Counted from the stretch's first letter, positions 11,774 through 23,826 are shown. The stretch is 64,000 nucleotides of DNA from Brachionus sp. 'Tiscar' (GCA_006352455.1 VANL01000080.1:1-64000); one strand, 5' to 3'. Numbers and translations: made by a program. The notes: generated by a model not told the origin, from the sequence alone.

Positions 11774-12582
11774 CAAAAGCTAGTTATGTAAAGTTGCATA
11801 ATGGTGCATTTACGGAACTAGTTAAATTCTTAAGAAAAAAATGTTATTTTTTTTTTTAAAAATGTTATTGATTTCTGTTCTATTTTTTTGTACCAATTTC
11901 ACAAAACCTATTTAACTCCGCAACTAAATCTAAATTTAAAAAATTAGATCATTTGTGAAAAAAATTTTATACCGCCTTAAACTATGAAAGTCAATTTCAA
12001 ATGAACACATTATAGGGGATGGAATTCTAACATGAGAGAAACGTGTTACGTGATGCATCAGTCAATAATATGATTTTTGACTATTGTAATATGGATTTCA
12101 TTGCAAGGTTATACAGTAAATTTATTTAGATGCTTAAAAATATCTGCTTATTTAAAATTAAAAATTAAATAAGAAAATCAGTTTAGGAGCATTAAGTGAA
12201 ATTTTATTTCCTGAATGAAAATTTTTGAATTGAAAAGATACTTTGAAGTGATCATCAATGTCAACTTGCTCTTGAATCGATTTTTCAAGTAGAGTAAAAG
12301 ATATGTTTTGGCAGGGCTGCATCATTCGTTCAACAGGCTTTTAAGACTAGTTGAAGAATATTTAGCTGATTTCAAATCAAGAAATTTTGAAAACCTGAGT
12401 CCATTGTTAATTTATATATTTTGATATCATTTGATATAATATTCCTGATATGATCTGATATCAACAAATATTAGGTAATATCAGGAAAATTTAAAAAAAT
12501 GATATTAAATGACAAGTAAAATTAAAAAAAATTATAGTATTAAAAATTAAGTATATGACTCCTATAAGATAAATTATTTATT
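11774..12582. other. AT-rich intergenic stretch
   Basis: No supported gene. Several TGATATCA-like words cluster at 12420-12480; no function is assigned. Confidence 0.3.
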
Positions 12583-12815
12583 TATTTGCTTTCTGTTTCG
12601 AGCTAGATCTCCTTCAGATAAAAAAAAAAATTTAAATAAAATAAAGTTAAATAAGATAAAATAAAAATAATCAAAAGTATAATAAAAATAAAATAAATTA
12701 AAATTAGGTATTTTTAAAAAGAAATTGACAGGTAATACATGCTTAATTATTTCGGAGTTCAGGAAAAAAAGTTATTTGTTTTAAGATTATTATGTGTTGT
12801 AAGATTGACTTCATT
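12583..12815 (-). repeat. Dispersed repeat with CTGAAGGAG..CTCGAAA hairpin, copy 1
   Basis: On the minus strand the end reads ATCTGAAGGAGATCTAGCTC then GAAACAGAAAG. The same sequence occurs on the plus strand at 60050-60078 with a GAGCT/AGCTC stem. Both copies also share an AAAATTAGGT block and GGAGTTCAGGAAAAAAAG about 150-200 bases away. The similar length and shared ends indicate a transposed unit, possibly the 3' tail of a LINE or a SINE. Confidence 0.55.
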
Positions 12816-12933
12816 CAGATTATCTATGTTATATTAGTTTCATTCTAAAATAAACTGGAAAAATTTTTGTTTAAAATATTTTAAGGAAATTAATTAATTC
12901 TTAAATGAGAAAACGGAGTGTTTTTTTCTTATA

Positions 12934-13379
12934 TTAATACTCAAAAACCGGAGAAGTTTTTTTGACCCTTTTTGGTACTTATTTTGCTTGTTGTTCCAAA
13001 AATTTAATCTTTTTTGAAAAATTTTTTTTCCCATCAAAGCTTAAATCAAAAAAATATTATAAATAATTAGTTTTGATTACAAAATAATTTTATTTTAACG
13101 CTTAAGAAAAAAGTATAGGCTAAACCCGGAGAGGGGTTTTTTGAACCCTCCATAAATATTGTCTTTTTTTTTTAAATAAACTAAAGACACGGCTAATTAT
13201 GCTTTTAATTTCAAACTTTACTTAACTTCAATTAATTCCTATAATTAAAAATAAATTTTTGAACCATGTCACGAAGAAAAGCTGTCTTAGAAGCTCTTGA
13301 GCTTATTAGAAATGCCAACTATACTCAATCAGAAGTCTTTGATAATGGGAATAAGGATGAAAGATTCTTTGATCATTGA
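12934..13379 (+). mobile_element. piggyBac-like element 5' end with transposase start, copy B
   Basis: Begins at TTAA (12934) with TACTCAAAAACCGGAG and the same internal stems as copy A. It then opens into a 37-codon frame (13266-13379) starting MSRRKAVLEALELIRNANY and stopping after DERFFDH. The basic start followed by an EALELI-type helix resembles the first residues of piggyBac transposases, before their acidic region. The stop, and the lack of any downstream transposase similarity, show that only the 5' end survives. The transposase assignment rests on the TTAA/TIR context plus this short peptide. Confidence 0.55.
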
Positions 13380-13635
13380 TGATTATTTTAAAGAGAAAAT
13401 GGAGAAATGGAGATAACGGGAGAATTTTCTTAAATAAGAAAGAGGATTATTTTCAACGGAATATAGTTTTTTAGAGATAAAAAAAAACGAATTATTTTAC
13501 TATTTTACTAAATTAATTTTTTCAGATTTAAAAAAAAAAAATTAAAATAAATTAAAAATTAAATTTTTTTAAAATTTTCAGAAGTTTTATTTTATTTTAA
13601 ATTAAGTGATTGTTATTTTTGAGCCAACAAAAAAA

Positions 13636-14880
13636 TTAATGAGCAGCTAGAAGAATAAGAATTAAATTAAGAATAAAGATTTTAGCATGATTCCTACTTT
13701 TACTTGAAGAATTTAAAGTGTATTGGCGTGATTTTATTTTAAAGCTATACAATTCATTTTCGTTTGTATCTATAAATCTAAAATTCAAAAAATTTTTGTC
13801 TGCTTTGCCAACCGCTATTGCTCCAGAGCATGTTTCACAATCAATTTGCTGGTCTTCACCACTAAGCCAAAAGTATTTTACCATACTTTCATCAATTTTA
13901 TCTTTATTAATTGGCTTATCAATCACAAAATTTGTAGTTCCAGAAACCAAAAATTCAATTGTGTGATCTAAATAAGTATCAGTAAAATGCTCTAGTGCAT
14001 GTTCATGTCCAGTAAAGTATCCGTCAACTTTATTTTTGTGCAAAGTAACTCTTAACTTTTCAATCATACAGTAATTTGGACCCAATTCACCTATGGACCA
14101 AAGTGGATAATGTCCAAGAACAATGTAATAATGTGCATCTGTTTTGGAAAATTTTTCAATTTTTTCTATTACCTTTTCAAGATATTCGCTCATTTCGGCG
14201 TCAGTTCCTTCATCACATATCTTTTGGGTATCAATAATAACAGCTTTAATAAGAAGCTCTGAATTCAAAAATATATCTAAGTCATAAAGGTAACTAGGCA
14301 AAATCCATCGCTTGGATTTCATTGTGTACTGAATCTGAGCATAATGATCGGCTTCAGAAATACTGCCTCTGTAATCATGATTACCTTTATTTTTTTTTAA
14401 ATTCTAAGCAAATAATCAAATTAAAATATTTACCTAGAGATAAAAACCAAGGTGTGTTTACTAAATTCGAATCGTTGAACACTTTTTCAAATGAGTCCTG
14501 GAAGCGCTGATCATGAACATTTTGAACACCATCAAAATAAAAATTATCACCCATTGCAAATTGAAAATGAGTATTATACTCTCTGGATACTTTTGCCATA
14601 AGAATTGACACTCGTGAAAGTACATGTGTAAAGTACGGTGGATCTGGTATTCCACCTTGATCAGCAATCATGAAAAAATTAACCGATGTATCATTTATTT
14701 CGATGGTGATCGATTCTTTCCAAAAAAAATGAATAATTTTTCGATTTTTGGAAAATTCTTACCATTTGTTTTTAAAGTTAATTTTGAATTTTTGAACTCC
14801 CTTACAATAGGATATTCTTGATTAAAACAAAACTCTAATATGATAACAAAAATGGCTAAGTATAAAAAATATTTCAACAT
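13636..14880 (-). CDS. ACP5: Purple (tartrate-resistant type 5) acid phosphatase, secreted or GPI-anchored
   Basis: Three exons on the minus strand (14880-14763, 14715-14434, 14384-13636) give a 382-aa metallophosphoesterase of the mammalian ACP5 type. These enzymes hydrolyse phosphomonoesters with a binuclear metal centre. All metal-ligand motifs are present in order: IADQGG (Asp58), MGDNFYF (Asp96, Tyr99), GNHD (134-137), LGHYP (His225) and GHEH (260-262). The start has a signal peptide (MLKYFLYLAIFVIILEF). The C terminus, SSSKSRNHAKIFILNLILIL then LAAH, is a small-residue stretch, a basic spacer and a hydrophobic tail, which resembles a GPI-attachment signal; that point is inference. Introns are 47 and 49 bp and phases match. 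ACP5-class identity is confident. Confidence 0.93.
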
Positions 14881-16036
14881 CTTTTCTTAAAATATAAATT
14901 GTTAAATTAGGCAAGTTTTAAATATCAAAATAGCTGATAATAAATTTATTACTATGAGATAAATTTGTTGGTAAACATTTTCTTATTATTTTCTAAATAG
15001 TAAAATTAACATGAAAAAAGTTGAAAAAAAATAGACAAATTATTTTAAATACGTTGTAATTAAATTTTTTTATAACACCCATTTTTCGAATGGCTCTCCT
15101 TTTTATTTTTATAAATTTTTTATTGAATTGATTTAAATAAAATTTATTATTCATTTATTATTTTAATAAAAGATTTTTTTAGATTTATAAATTATAATAT
15201 GAAGTAAAATGCTGTGTAAAGACTTGGAATGAGCAAGGATATCGTTAAAAAATTCCTTTTTTTTTTTTACAAAGTTTTTAAGCTTTAAAATCACTAGTCA
15301 TTTTTAGTGACCTATCATTATTTGATTTAGTAACATGCTACTAAATTAGAATAATTACATCATTTAAATAATATAGTTCAATCTCAATTTTTCTTAAGAA
15401 GAATAAAAATTTATTTATTTATTTGTATTTTAAAGCATCATTCAATTATAAAAATTACAGTGAAATAAAACATAACTTTTTAAAACTAGAAAAAATCAAT
15501 TGTTTTCTTTATAATATCTCAATTATATTTAAATATTCAAAATTTATCAAGGATATATCAATTAGTTTGATAAAATACTTATTTTAAAAAAATTTCTCCA
15601 TAAAATTTATCAAATTTTTTTAACTTAAAAATTTAGATATTAAAATAATTAAAAAAATTCAAAAATTCTTACCGAAATATATTTTTTTAAAGCATTCATT
15701 TAACGAGATCCTTGCTGTAAATTTTTTTTCAAAATTCAACAATTGAAAAACTTCTAAATTCAAATGATTGTCAGAAATATTGAACAAATAAAATTTTCTA
15801 TTTTTTAATAAAAATAATTTTCATAATCAAGCAAAAAAATTCAACAGAAAAATTTATCTGTTAAAAATATAATTTTAATTTAAATACCACAATACTTCAC
15901 AATTAACTTTCCATAATTAGGAAATCTCATTTTTTACCATAAAATTTTAAACTAACAATATTTTGCATTTCGAATAATGACTTAGCAAAATTTAAAAAGG
16001 ATAAATAAAGCTCGAAATTTTTAATTGAACAAAAAA
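14881..16036. other. Divergent promoter interval between ACP5-like and SDR genes
   Basis: About 1.15 kb of AT-rich sequence separates the two divergent start codons. No gene or clear repeat is visible, and no specific promoter element can be claimed. Confidence 0.35.
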
Positions 16037-16930
16037 ATGTCTAAAGTTGCAATTGTTACAGGTTCTAATAAAGGTATTGGCTTTTCCATTGTAAAAGGAC
16101 TAGCAAAACAGTATCCAGGAATCATATACCTGACTGCTAGAAATGAAGAATTGGGTTTAAAAGCAGTTAAAGACTTAGAAGCTCAAGGTATAAAGGTTGC
16201 CTTTCACCAGCTTGATATCGATAATCAAGAGAGTATTGACAGATTTGCCAGATTCATAAAGGAAAAACACCAAGGCTTAGATTTATTGGTAAATAATGCG
16301 GCAATCGCTTACAAAGTGGCGGACACCACACCATTCATGGAACAGGCCAAAAATACTATTCGAATTAATTTTACTGGAACTTTAAACCTTTGCCAGGCCT
16401 TGTTTCCTTTATTAAGATCTCATGCTAGAGTCGTAAATGTTTCTAGTCGAGCTGGAATGCTTAATATCGTAAAAGATGAAGGATATAGAAATAAACTAAT
16501 CAGTGATGATTTAAGTGTAGATGAACTTGTAGGGCTAATGTCAAATTTTGTAGAGTAAACTAAAATAGCATTTATAATAAATTGAAATTTTAGTAAAACT
16601 TAAATTTTTAGGCTATCACGTTTGGGAAAGAATGAAAAAATATGCAGAAGTGCATACGGAATGTCAAAAGTAGGCGTAACTTCATTAACAAAGATTCAGC
16701 AAAGACAATTCAACACAGATTCAAGAGAGGATATTGTGATTAATGCCGTTTGCCCTGGTTATGTAGCAACTGACATGAGCAGTCACAAAGGACATTTGAC
16801 TCCTGAACAAGGAGCTGAAACACCAATTTATCTATCTTTATTGCCAGATAATTGGTCGGGACCTAAAGGTGTTTTATGGGCTGAGAAAAAAGTCGTTGAT
16901 TGGGGTGATTTGAATTGGTCATGGAAATAA
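16037..16930 (+). CDS. CBR1: Carbonyl reductase (NADPH), short-chain dehydrogenase family
   Basis: Two exons (16037-16554, 16612-16930) encode 278 aa, the usual CBR1 length. The protein reduces carbonyl groups with NADPH in the cytosol. It shows the Rossmann TGSNKGIG motif (8-15), LDIDN at 59-63, NNAA (86-89; the family norm is NNAG), catalytic Ser in NVSS (about 136), YGMSK (Tyr188, Lys192) and the CBR1-like PGYVATDMSSHKG and GAETPIYLSLLP segments. The start at 16037 is preferred because the frame upstream has no other ATG. The intron is 57 bp. Confidence 0.93.
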
Positions 16931-17994
16931 TTAAACTTACTTTAAAAAAAAACAATTGAAAAAATTTAAATTAAATTTTTAGTTTATTAAAATTGAAAAA
17001 ATTATACTTTTTTAATTAGTAAAAAATTTAAAAGATGAAAAATCCAATCATATATTTGGGTTATTAGAAAAAAAAATTATCACACGGGCTTTTTAGTAAG
17101 TTTTTAAAAGGAAAATGACTTCCCATTGTCAAAAAATTAATTTTTTTTTTCTAAAATTTTGGACATACATATTATGCCGTATTTTCAGCTAAGACATGCT
17201 TTTTGACGATGCACCAAAGTACATCTCCAACATTTTTAATAAAAAAAAATTTAATAAAATAAAAAGACATTAGAAAATTTGAATTTTCGCTAAATATTTT
17301 TGGTTTAAATTAAGCCTTTGATAACGCATTAAATAAAAATAGCTTTGTTCATGGTTACGCTATTAAACAATGCATTTATAATTTAAAATATTATGGGCAT
17401 GAGATGTAAAAAACATAAATTTGGTCCGTATCTTAAAGTAAAAGGATTTTATTTTAAAAATAAAAACATTTAGTTGATTAAAATTACTTGTATAGCAACA
17501 ATATCTTTTTGAATAAATCAATTCAATAATAAAAATTATGAAACTCAACCATATAAAAGTAAATTTTTATGTCTTGTTTAAGAATAGCTATACGCTTCTT
17601 AAATTTTTTTTGTTTTTAAATGCAAAATATCCTTAGCACACTAAAAACATCTCATAATCTTAACATTTTCACAAAGTCAAGTGTGTTGTATTCAAAAATT
17701 AATCTAAATAATAATTGAATAACAAAGAAAAATAAAAATTAACCGTAAATCTACTAAATGTTTTTATTTTTTGTTATCTTTGTATAAATAAATTTGAAAA
17801 AAAAATGCACTATTCAACTATTTTGCACGCGCTATAATATTCAGCATATATTAATTTGAATTCTAATCAAAAAACTACACTAAATTTCATACGATTTGAA
17901 AGACACGTCATATACATTCACCAATAAACTTATATTAAAAACAAAATATTTTTTATTAAAAATACAATTAATATTTTTCAGATTTGTTAATCAA
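16931..17994. other. Intergenic stretch before SEC23
   Basis: No gene is supported. A polypyrimidine tract and acceptor (aatatttttcag) end at 17981, 14 bases before the SEC23 ATG, so the SEC23 5' UTR is probably spliced (cis intron or spliced leader). Confidence 0.4.
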
Positions 17995-20900
17995 ATGGCA
18001 ACATACCAAGAGTTTATTCAACAGAATGAAGAGCGTGATGGAGTACGCTTTAGTTGGAACATTTGGCCATCGAATAAACTTGAAGCAACTCGTTTAGTAG
18101 TTCCAATAGGTTGTCTGTACAATCCTTTTAGAGAACGACCAGATTTACCACCTTTGCACTACGATCCTGTTGTATGTTCTCGTTCAACGTGTCGTGCAAT
18201 CCTAAATCCTTATTGCCAAGTTGATTATCGAGCCAAGAGCTGGGCATGTAACTTTTGTTTTCAAAGAAACAACTTTCCACCTCAATACGCTGGTATGACC
18301 GAGCAACAACCTCCAGCTGAACTTATATATCACTATTCGACTATTGAATATATACTACCCAAAGTTCAATGTCATCCACCAGTTTTCTTGTTTGTTTTGG
18401 ATACTTGTATGGATGAAGAGGACTTGCAAGCTGTTAAAGAATCACTTCAAATGTCACTTAGTCTTTTGCCCCCTAATGCTCTAGTCGGTCTCATTACCTA
18501 TGGAAGAATGGTGCATGTGCATGAATTGTATCAGTCTGAAGATTCAACAAACAACATTTCAAAAAGTTATGTTTTCAATGGAACCAAAGATTTGACAGCG
18601 AAACAAATTCAAGAAATGTTAGGCTTGAATAGACAAATTCCTGTCAATAAACCTGGTCATCCTAATCAACCAGGCCAAACAGCCCAGCAACAACAGTTTC
18701 TTCCTCCCGGATACAAATTTCTTCAACCAGTCTCCAGCTGTGACATGGTACTAACAGATTTACTTAATGAACTTCAACGTGATTCTTGGCCAGTACCGCA
18801 AGGTAAACGGCCGCTCCGATCCACAGGAGTTGCATTGTCGATTGCTGTAGGCCTTTTGGAAGCTTTATATCCAAATTGTGCCGCTAGAATTATGACTTTT
18901 ATGGGAGGTCCGTGCACAAGAGGTCCTGGCATGATTGCTGATGACGAGTTGAAATTTCCTATCCGATCCCATCATGATATTGATAAGGATAATGTTAAAT
19001 ATATGAAAAAAGCTATTAAACACTATGAAGCCTTGGCCAATAGAGCAGCTGTCAACTCGCACATTGTAGACATTTATTCAGCCGATGTTAATCAAACTGG
19101 TCTTCACGAAATGAAGTATTTATGCAACTACACTGGTGGTCATATGATTCTTGCTGATTCATTTAATACTTCTTTGTTTAAACAATCATTTCAGCGAGTC
19201 TTTTTAAAAGATTCTAATAATGATTTTCGAATGGGTTTTGGTAGTATGATTGATGTGAAGACTTCTAGAGAGCTTAAAGTTAGTGGAGCTATTGGAACTT
19301 GTGTTTCATTGAATAACAAAAATCAATTTGTAAGTGAAACAGAGACTGGCATCGGTGGAACTAGTTCGTGGCGAATTAGTGGAATTTATCCCAATACAAC
19401 TTTGGCTTTTTTTTTCGACATTGTTTCTCAGGTAAACTCATTAATTTTTTTTCTAAGGAAAATTTTTACTACTACTAATAATAAAATTAGTTTCTTTTAT
19501 ATAAATTTTAGATTATGTATTTTCATAAGTTTTGATCTGAACATTGCTAAAAAGTTAATTTTGAATTTTAAACATTGAAATAGGACACTAATGTTGTTTT
19601 TTTTAAATAAATATACAGAGAAAATTATAAATTTAAAAAAAACTAAAAATTTAAATTTTTTTCTGTTTTTGAATTCTATTTGATACTAGTTCTGAATATT
19701 AAACATTAATTTGTTTGAAATTTTTTTATTAAGAATAAAAATTCCTTAAGTTGTTAAAATTTTAACATTTACAGGGTACATTTTAAAATCTTTTTTTTTA
19801 GTCGCGATAGAATTCCATTTCAATTTTAAAAATTAAAATTTAACATGGGATAAGTTTATTTGGTTCCAAACACACTGCAATTTTAGCTTCAATTTTTTTT
19901 ATATAAAATTTCAGAGAGTTTTTTATTAGAAGAATGATACAGTTTGCATTAGTCCATAATTTTAATTAGTTATGCGTTGAAATAGGATTCAAAACGCAGA
20001 CCAGACTATTCAATTTACTAAGTTATTTGAATAGTTGTTCCAGATTCGGGAGTCGTTTACCAAGTTTTAACTGGTAACTAACCCAAGCCTGATACTGGAA
20101 AAAAATTTAGTATTAATGTCTGTCTAATTTGAAAAATTAAAAAAATTTTATAAGTTTCAATATTTTTCAATATTTAGCCAAATTTTATTTTTTTTTAATA
20201 GCAAGGTGGACCTGCTCCACAAGGCGGACGAGGCTATATTCAATTTACAAACAACTACCAGCATGCTAATGGAACTCGGCGAATTCGTGTCACTACCATT
20301 GCAAGAAAGTAAAATAAGCTCAACTAGGACTGGCAAAAATTTTTTTTTCCTTAATTTTTTAAGCATGATTGATGCCAATGTAAATATAAATCAAATTTCT
20401 TACAGTTTTGATCAAGAATGCTCGGCTATTTTGATGGGTAGAATAGCAATTTTCCGCGCTGAAACAGATAATGGTCATGATGTTCTTAGATGGTTGGACA
20501 GAATGCTTATAAAACTAGTAAATTCTCATATTGGGATTATGAATCTTTAAGTTATTAAATCTTTAAATAATTTAGTGTCAAAAATTTGGTATTTATGAAA
20601 AAGAAAATCCAAATACATTTGTTTTGGCTGAGAATTTTTCTCTTTATCCACAATTTATGTTCCACCTACGAAGATCGCAATTTCTTCAAGTGTTCAACAA
20701 CAGTCCTGATGAAACTGCTTATTATAGGCATTATCTTTTAATTGAAGAGCTCACTCAAAGTCTGATAATGATCCAACCAATTTTATATTCTTATTCGTTT
20801 AATGGACCTCCGGAACCAGTTCTTTTAGACAGTTCGAGTATTTTAGATGATCGCATATTATTAATGGACACGTTCTTTCATATATTGATTTATCGTGGAA

Positions 20901-21269
20901 AGTCTGTTGCTGAATGGTTTGCAATGGGCTATCAGAATTTACCGGAGCATGAAAATTTTAGACAATTACTGCAGGCACCTGTAGATGATGCTCAAGAAAT
21001 TTTGCAATCGCGATTTCCTATGCCTCGTTACATTGACACAGAACATGAACATTCTCAGGTTACAAAAAAAATAATAATTTTATATTTTTAAAAAATTTTA
21101 TTTTTAGTCAAGATTTTTGCTATCCAAAGTGAATCCTTCTCAAACCCACAATAATTTGGCATATGGGTATCAACAAAATGTGGCTTCATCGCCAATATTG
21201 ACTGATGATGTCAGTTTACAAGTGTTTATGGATCACTTAAAAAAGTTATCCGTTTCTCAGTCAAGCTAA
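17995..21269 (+). CDS. SEC23: COPII coat GTPase-activating subunit SEC23
   Basis: Five exons (17995-19431, 20202-20308, 20364-20517, 20576-21058, 21108-21269) join in frame to 780 aa, close to vertebrate SEC23A. SEC23 with SEC24 forms the inner COPII coat at ER exit sites and stimulates SAR1 GTPase. Visible are the Zn finger (Cys61, Cys66, Cys85, Cys88), the trunk (von Willebrand A-like) domain from about residue 120, the beta-sandwich segment RRIRVTTIA, the helical segment VLRWLDRMLIKL, and the gelsolin-like C terminus with PEPVLLDSSSIL, FPMPRYIDTEH and LTDDVSLQVFMDHLKKL. A Gln-rich insert (AQQQQFLPPG) lies around residue 225. The first intron is long (770 bp); the others are 46-58 bp. The frame also extends upstream of 17995, but that part looks like intron. 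Confidence 0.97.
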
Positions 21270-21529
21270 AAATTTATATGTGTTTCGTTTTCCGAGTCTA
21301 ATTATTTATAAAATTTCGCTTATTATCGATTTAATAAAATTTTAGAATTTATTTTGGAATTTATTTTTTAAAAAAATGTGACTTTTTAGCAATAAAATTA
21401 TAAATTTATTTCTATTCTAACTAAATTTTGAATTAGTTTTGTTTATTTTAGACAAAAAATTGAGCTATTCTGAATTTTGAATTCTTCAATGTTCGATGAG
21501 ATTTCTAAACAGAAGAATGTTTGTTTACA
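21270..21529. other. 3' flank of SEC23
   Basis: AT-rich flank that should contain the SEC23 polyadenylation region (AATAAAATT words near 21330 and 21390). No gene. Confidence 0.3.
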
Positions 21530-21646
21530 ATTTTATTTTTTGTTTCTTTGAGTAATTTCTTAAAACTTTATATCTTTGAGATAATATTCAAATTTAAATT
21601 TTTCTAAAAGGGGTCTAAAAAAACTCCTCGGGATTTCTAGTTTTAA
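21530..21646. mobile_element. TTAA MITE family 1, right-half fragment
   Basis: Matches the right half of the MITE at 2128-2351, including the TTCTTTGAGTAATTTCTT block and the terminal stem, and ends CTCGGGATTTCTAGTTTTAA. The last bases differ from the intact terminus (CGGGCTTTCTAGTGTTAA) at two positions. The left half is absent. Confidence 0.65.
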
Positions 21647-21752
21647 ACCGACTTGTTTTTAAGTAACAAGTCTTAAGTCAAGTCAAGTCATAACTTTGAC
21701 TTAAATTTTTGTAACTTAGACTTAAAACTGTGACTTTAAAACAAGTCTGGTT

Positions 21753-21877
21753 TTAACGTAATTATCCGAATTGAGTGACATGTCACTATAAAATCTTTTA
21801 TATGTTAAAACAGCGTGTCACTAAAATAGAGTACTCTATTTTAAAGACATGTCATTCAATTCGGATGATTACGTTAA
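21753..21877. mobile_element. 125-bp TTAA-ended hairpin MITE
   Basis: The ends form a 32-bp inverted repeat with about three mismatches, starting TTAACGTAATTATCCGAATT. Between the arms is a perfect 22-bp palindrome (21822-21843) around TAGAGTACTCTA. The whole unit could fold into a cruciform. TTAA ends suggest mobilisation by a piggyBac-type transposase (inference). Confidence 0.7.
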
Positions 21878-22591
21878 TTGAATAAAATTCTATAAAAAAA
21901 GGATTAAAGAAAATGAGAAGTTTTTTTTTTATTAATTTTTTTTTTATTAGAAAAATTGCTCAGTTAAAAAATCAAAAATTTTTACATGCAAAAGTAAATT
22001 AAGAAAATTAAAAATACGTATAAAGTAAATTTTTAAAAAGTGTTAAATAAAAATAAAATTACCATATCGAAAAAAAAGAATAATTTCGGTACTCAAATAC
22101 TCAGTAATAAAAACTCTAAATTTCAATGTATTTTGAATTTAACTATATATTCAAATACTCAATATTTTATTTTGAATATCTATAGGAGCTCTATTGAATA
22201 TTTTTTAAAAATTCATAATTTTTCGTTTACTGATTTAACTATTAGAAGAAATGCTGAGCTAGCTGAAGAAAATAATTTAAAAAGGGTTTCTTATCTATCT
22301 AAAAAAAATTATTAAATTCAAGAAAAATTGCTTAATTACTAAAATCACTTTAATTTGATAATAAAACACTACATTTTAAAAAATAAATTTTTTAAAAATA
22401 ATCTCAAATTAAGGATTTCTTTAATGTAGATTAGCATATTAATTGAAATTCAGAATTAAGAATTATAGTTTCGTAGTTTTACCGCGTGCGAATCTTTATA
22501 TAATTAAATACAAAAATAATATTTCTAATAAATAATTTATTTTTAAATCTAAAGACTTAAATCAACGAATTTTTAAAATTATTGAAAATAA
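21878..22591. other. AT-rich intergenic stretch
   Basis: A plus-strand open frame at 22040-22315 (ending LAEENNLKRVSYLSKKNY) has a protein-like C-terminal half but no recognised motif, so it is not called. The rest shows nothing. Confidence 0.3.
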
Positions 22592-23242
22592 TTATTTTCT
22601 TGAAGTATACATGTCTTCATCTTCTTCTCTTGATTGGCCTCGATCACCCAAAACAGTCTTTGTTGACACACTTGATTCAATAGTTTGTTTATCTAGTTTA
22701 ACAATCATATCTTTTGGATCAATTTTCTTGACAGAATTTTCAGTTGATTCTGTTTTTTTTGTATTTTTTTTCTCTTCTGGCCAAATATATGCTCGATATA
22801 AATCCATAGCTTCTTTTGAACTGGCGTTATACGCTTTATTATATAAATGTTTCGCTTCTTTAGGATAACATAAAGCAGCTGAACCAGTTGTTAGTAAACT
22901 AGAATACAAAAATTTTCTAAAAATTGATTTTCTATATCCTAAAAGTAAGCCACTCAAACCGCTAAGAGAAATAAAAGCAAATTTAGGTATAATGTTTGTC
23001 TCTGATCGAATATAATCAACTTTGTTCTTCAAAGAATCTTTTGACTGTTCATAATATTGAACGCTATAATTTGTTTGGTCCTGGAACTGCTTCATTAGAC
23101 TGCAAACTGATTGACGAAAATCAGTAACTAGCTGTTCCAGTTGGGACTTTTCTGATTTTTCAATTACCACCCATACTGGCTTGGTTGATTCATTTGATAA
23201 ATCACCATAAATTGGCAGATCTTTAATATTTCTAGGTGACAT
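22592..23242 (-). CDS. MICOS complex subunit MIC26/MIC27 (apolipoprotein O family)
   Basis: A single-exon 216-aa protein. The central segment, around residues 87-125, has a Gly-rich membrane stretch (FISLSGLSGLLLGY) followed by RKSIFRKFLYSSL and a second hydrophobic stretch ending SAALCYPKEA. This is the pattern of APOO/APOOL proteins, which sit in the inner mitochondrial membrane and help form cristae junctions. The N-terminal third is helical and charged, and the tail is Lys/Glu-rich. No clear mitochondrial presequence is visible. An AG (aaaaagag) directly precedes the ATG. MIC26 versus MIC27 cannot be decided here. Confidence 0.75.
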   Translation of the reverse strand: MSPRNIKDLPIYGDLSNESTKPVWVVIEKSEKSQLEQLVTDFRQSVCSLMKQFQDQTNYSVQYYEQSKDSLKNKVDYIRSETNIIPKFAFISLSGLSGLLLGYRKSIFRKFLYSSLLTTGSAALCYPKEAKHLYNKAYNASSKEAMDLYRAYIWPEEKKNTKKTESTENSVKKIDPKDMIVKLDKQTIESSVSTKTVLGDRGQSREEDEDMYTSRK

Positions 23243-23826
23243 CTCTTTTTAATTAATAAAAAATCGAAAATTTAATTTTACTTTTATAAATATAATTGCT
23301 TAAGCGTCTTCAGTTTTTTTTGAATAATTCAATTTATTTTTTTGAATAAGACAATTCTTTTGTCTTTAATTAAATAATGAAAATTGTTTACAATTTTTGA
23401 TTTATTGTTAGATTTATTTTGAAATTCAATGATAAAAATTAAAAAGGTAGATTTTTAATCATTTAGACAATTTTTTTATTTTTAACTCTTCAAAAAAATA
23501 ATGAAAATATATTTCTAAAAAAATTTGAGAAATAAAGAATTTGAATTAAATAATAGGAAAAAAATTTCATTAATTCAGTAAAAATTAATATTTTTGTTTC
23601 TTTTGTCAATTTTTTTTTAATCTTTTGATTTTTGACTGCTTTAATAAAAAATTAGTAAGCTATAATAAAAATTGATTTTCATTATAATTAATTTAAATGA
23701 TTTTTTTACTTAAATTTTTGTAAGAAGAAGAGCTAGATTATTTATAATACGCCTCCTATGGCAATATTTTCACAAGAAATTAACTTCACTTAATAATTTC
23801 AAAAAAATTGAAAATCTAAATTGAAG
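23243..23826. other. AT-rich upstream flank of the MIC26/27 gene
   Basis: Very AT-rich with no gene or repeat recognised. Confidence 0.3.

Noticed and set aside
13718..13966. Plus-strand frame opposite the acid phosphatase
   Set aside because: Antisense shadow; the minus strand has all metal-binding motifs.
17896..17994. N-terminal extension of SEC23
   Set aside because: The open frame upstream of 17995 contains a clear polypyrimidine tract and acceptor; SEC23 proteins start near MATYQEF-type sequence.
16931..17994. Possible gene in the SDR-SEC23 gap (61-codon minus frame at 17363-17548)
   Set aside because: Low-complexity, no motif, no splice partner.
22611..22868. Plus-strand frame opposite MIC26/27
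   Set aside because: Shadow of the coding minus strand.
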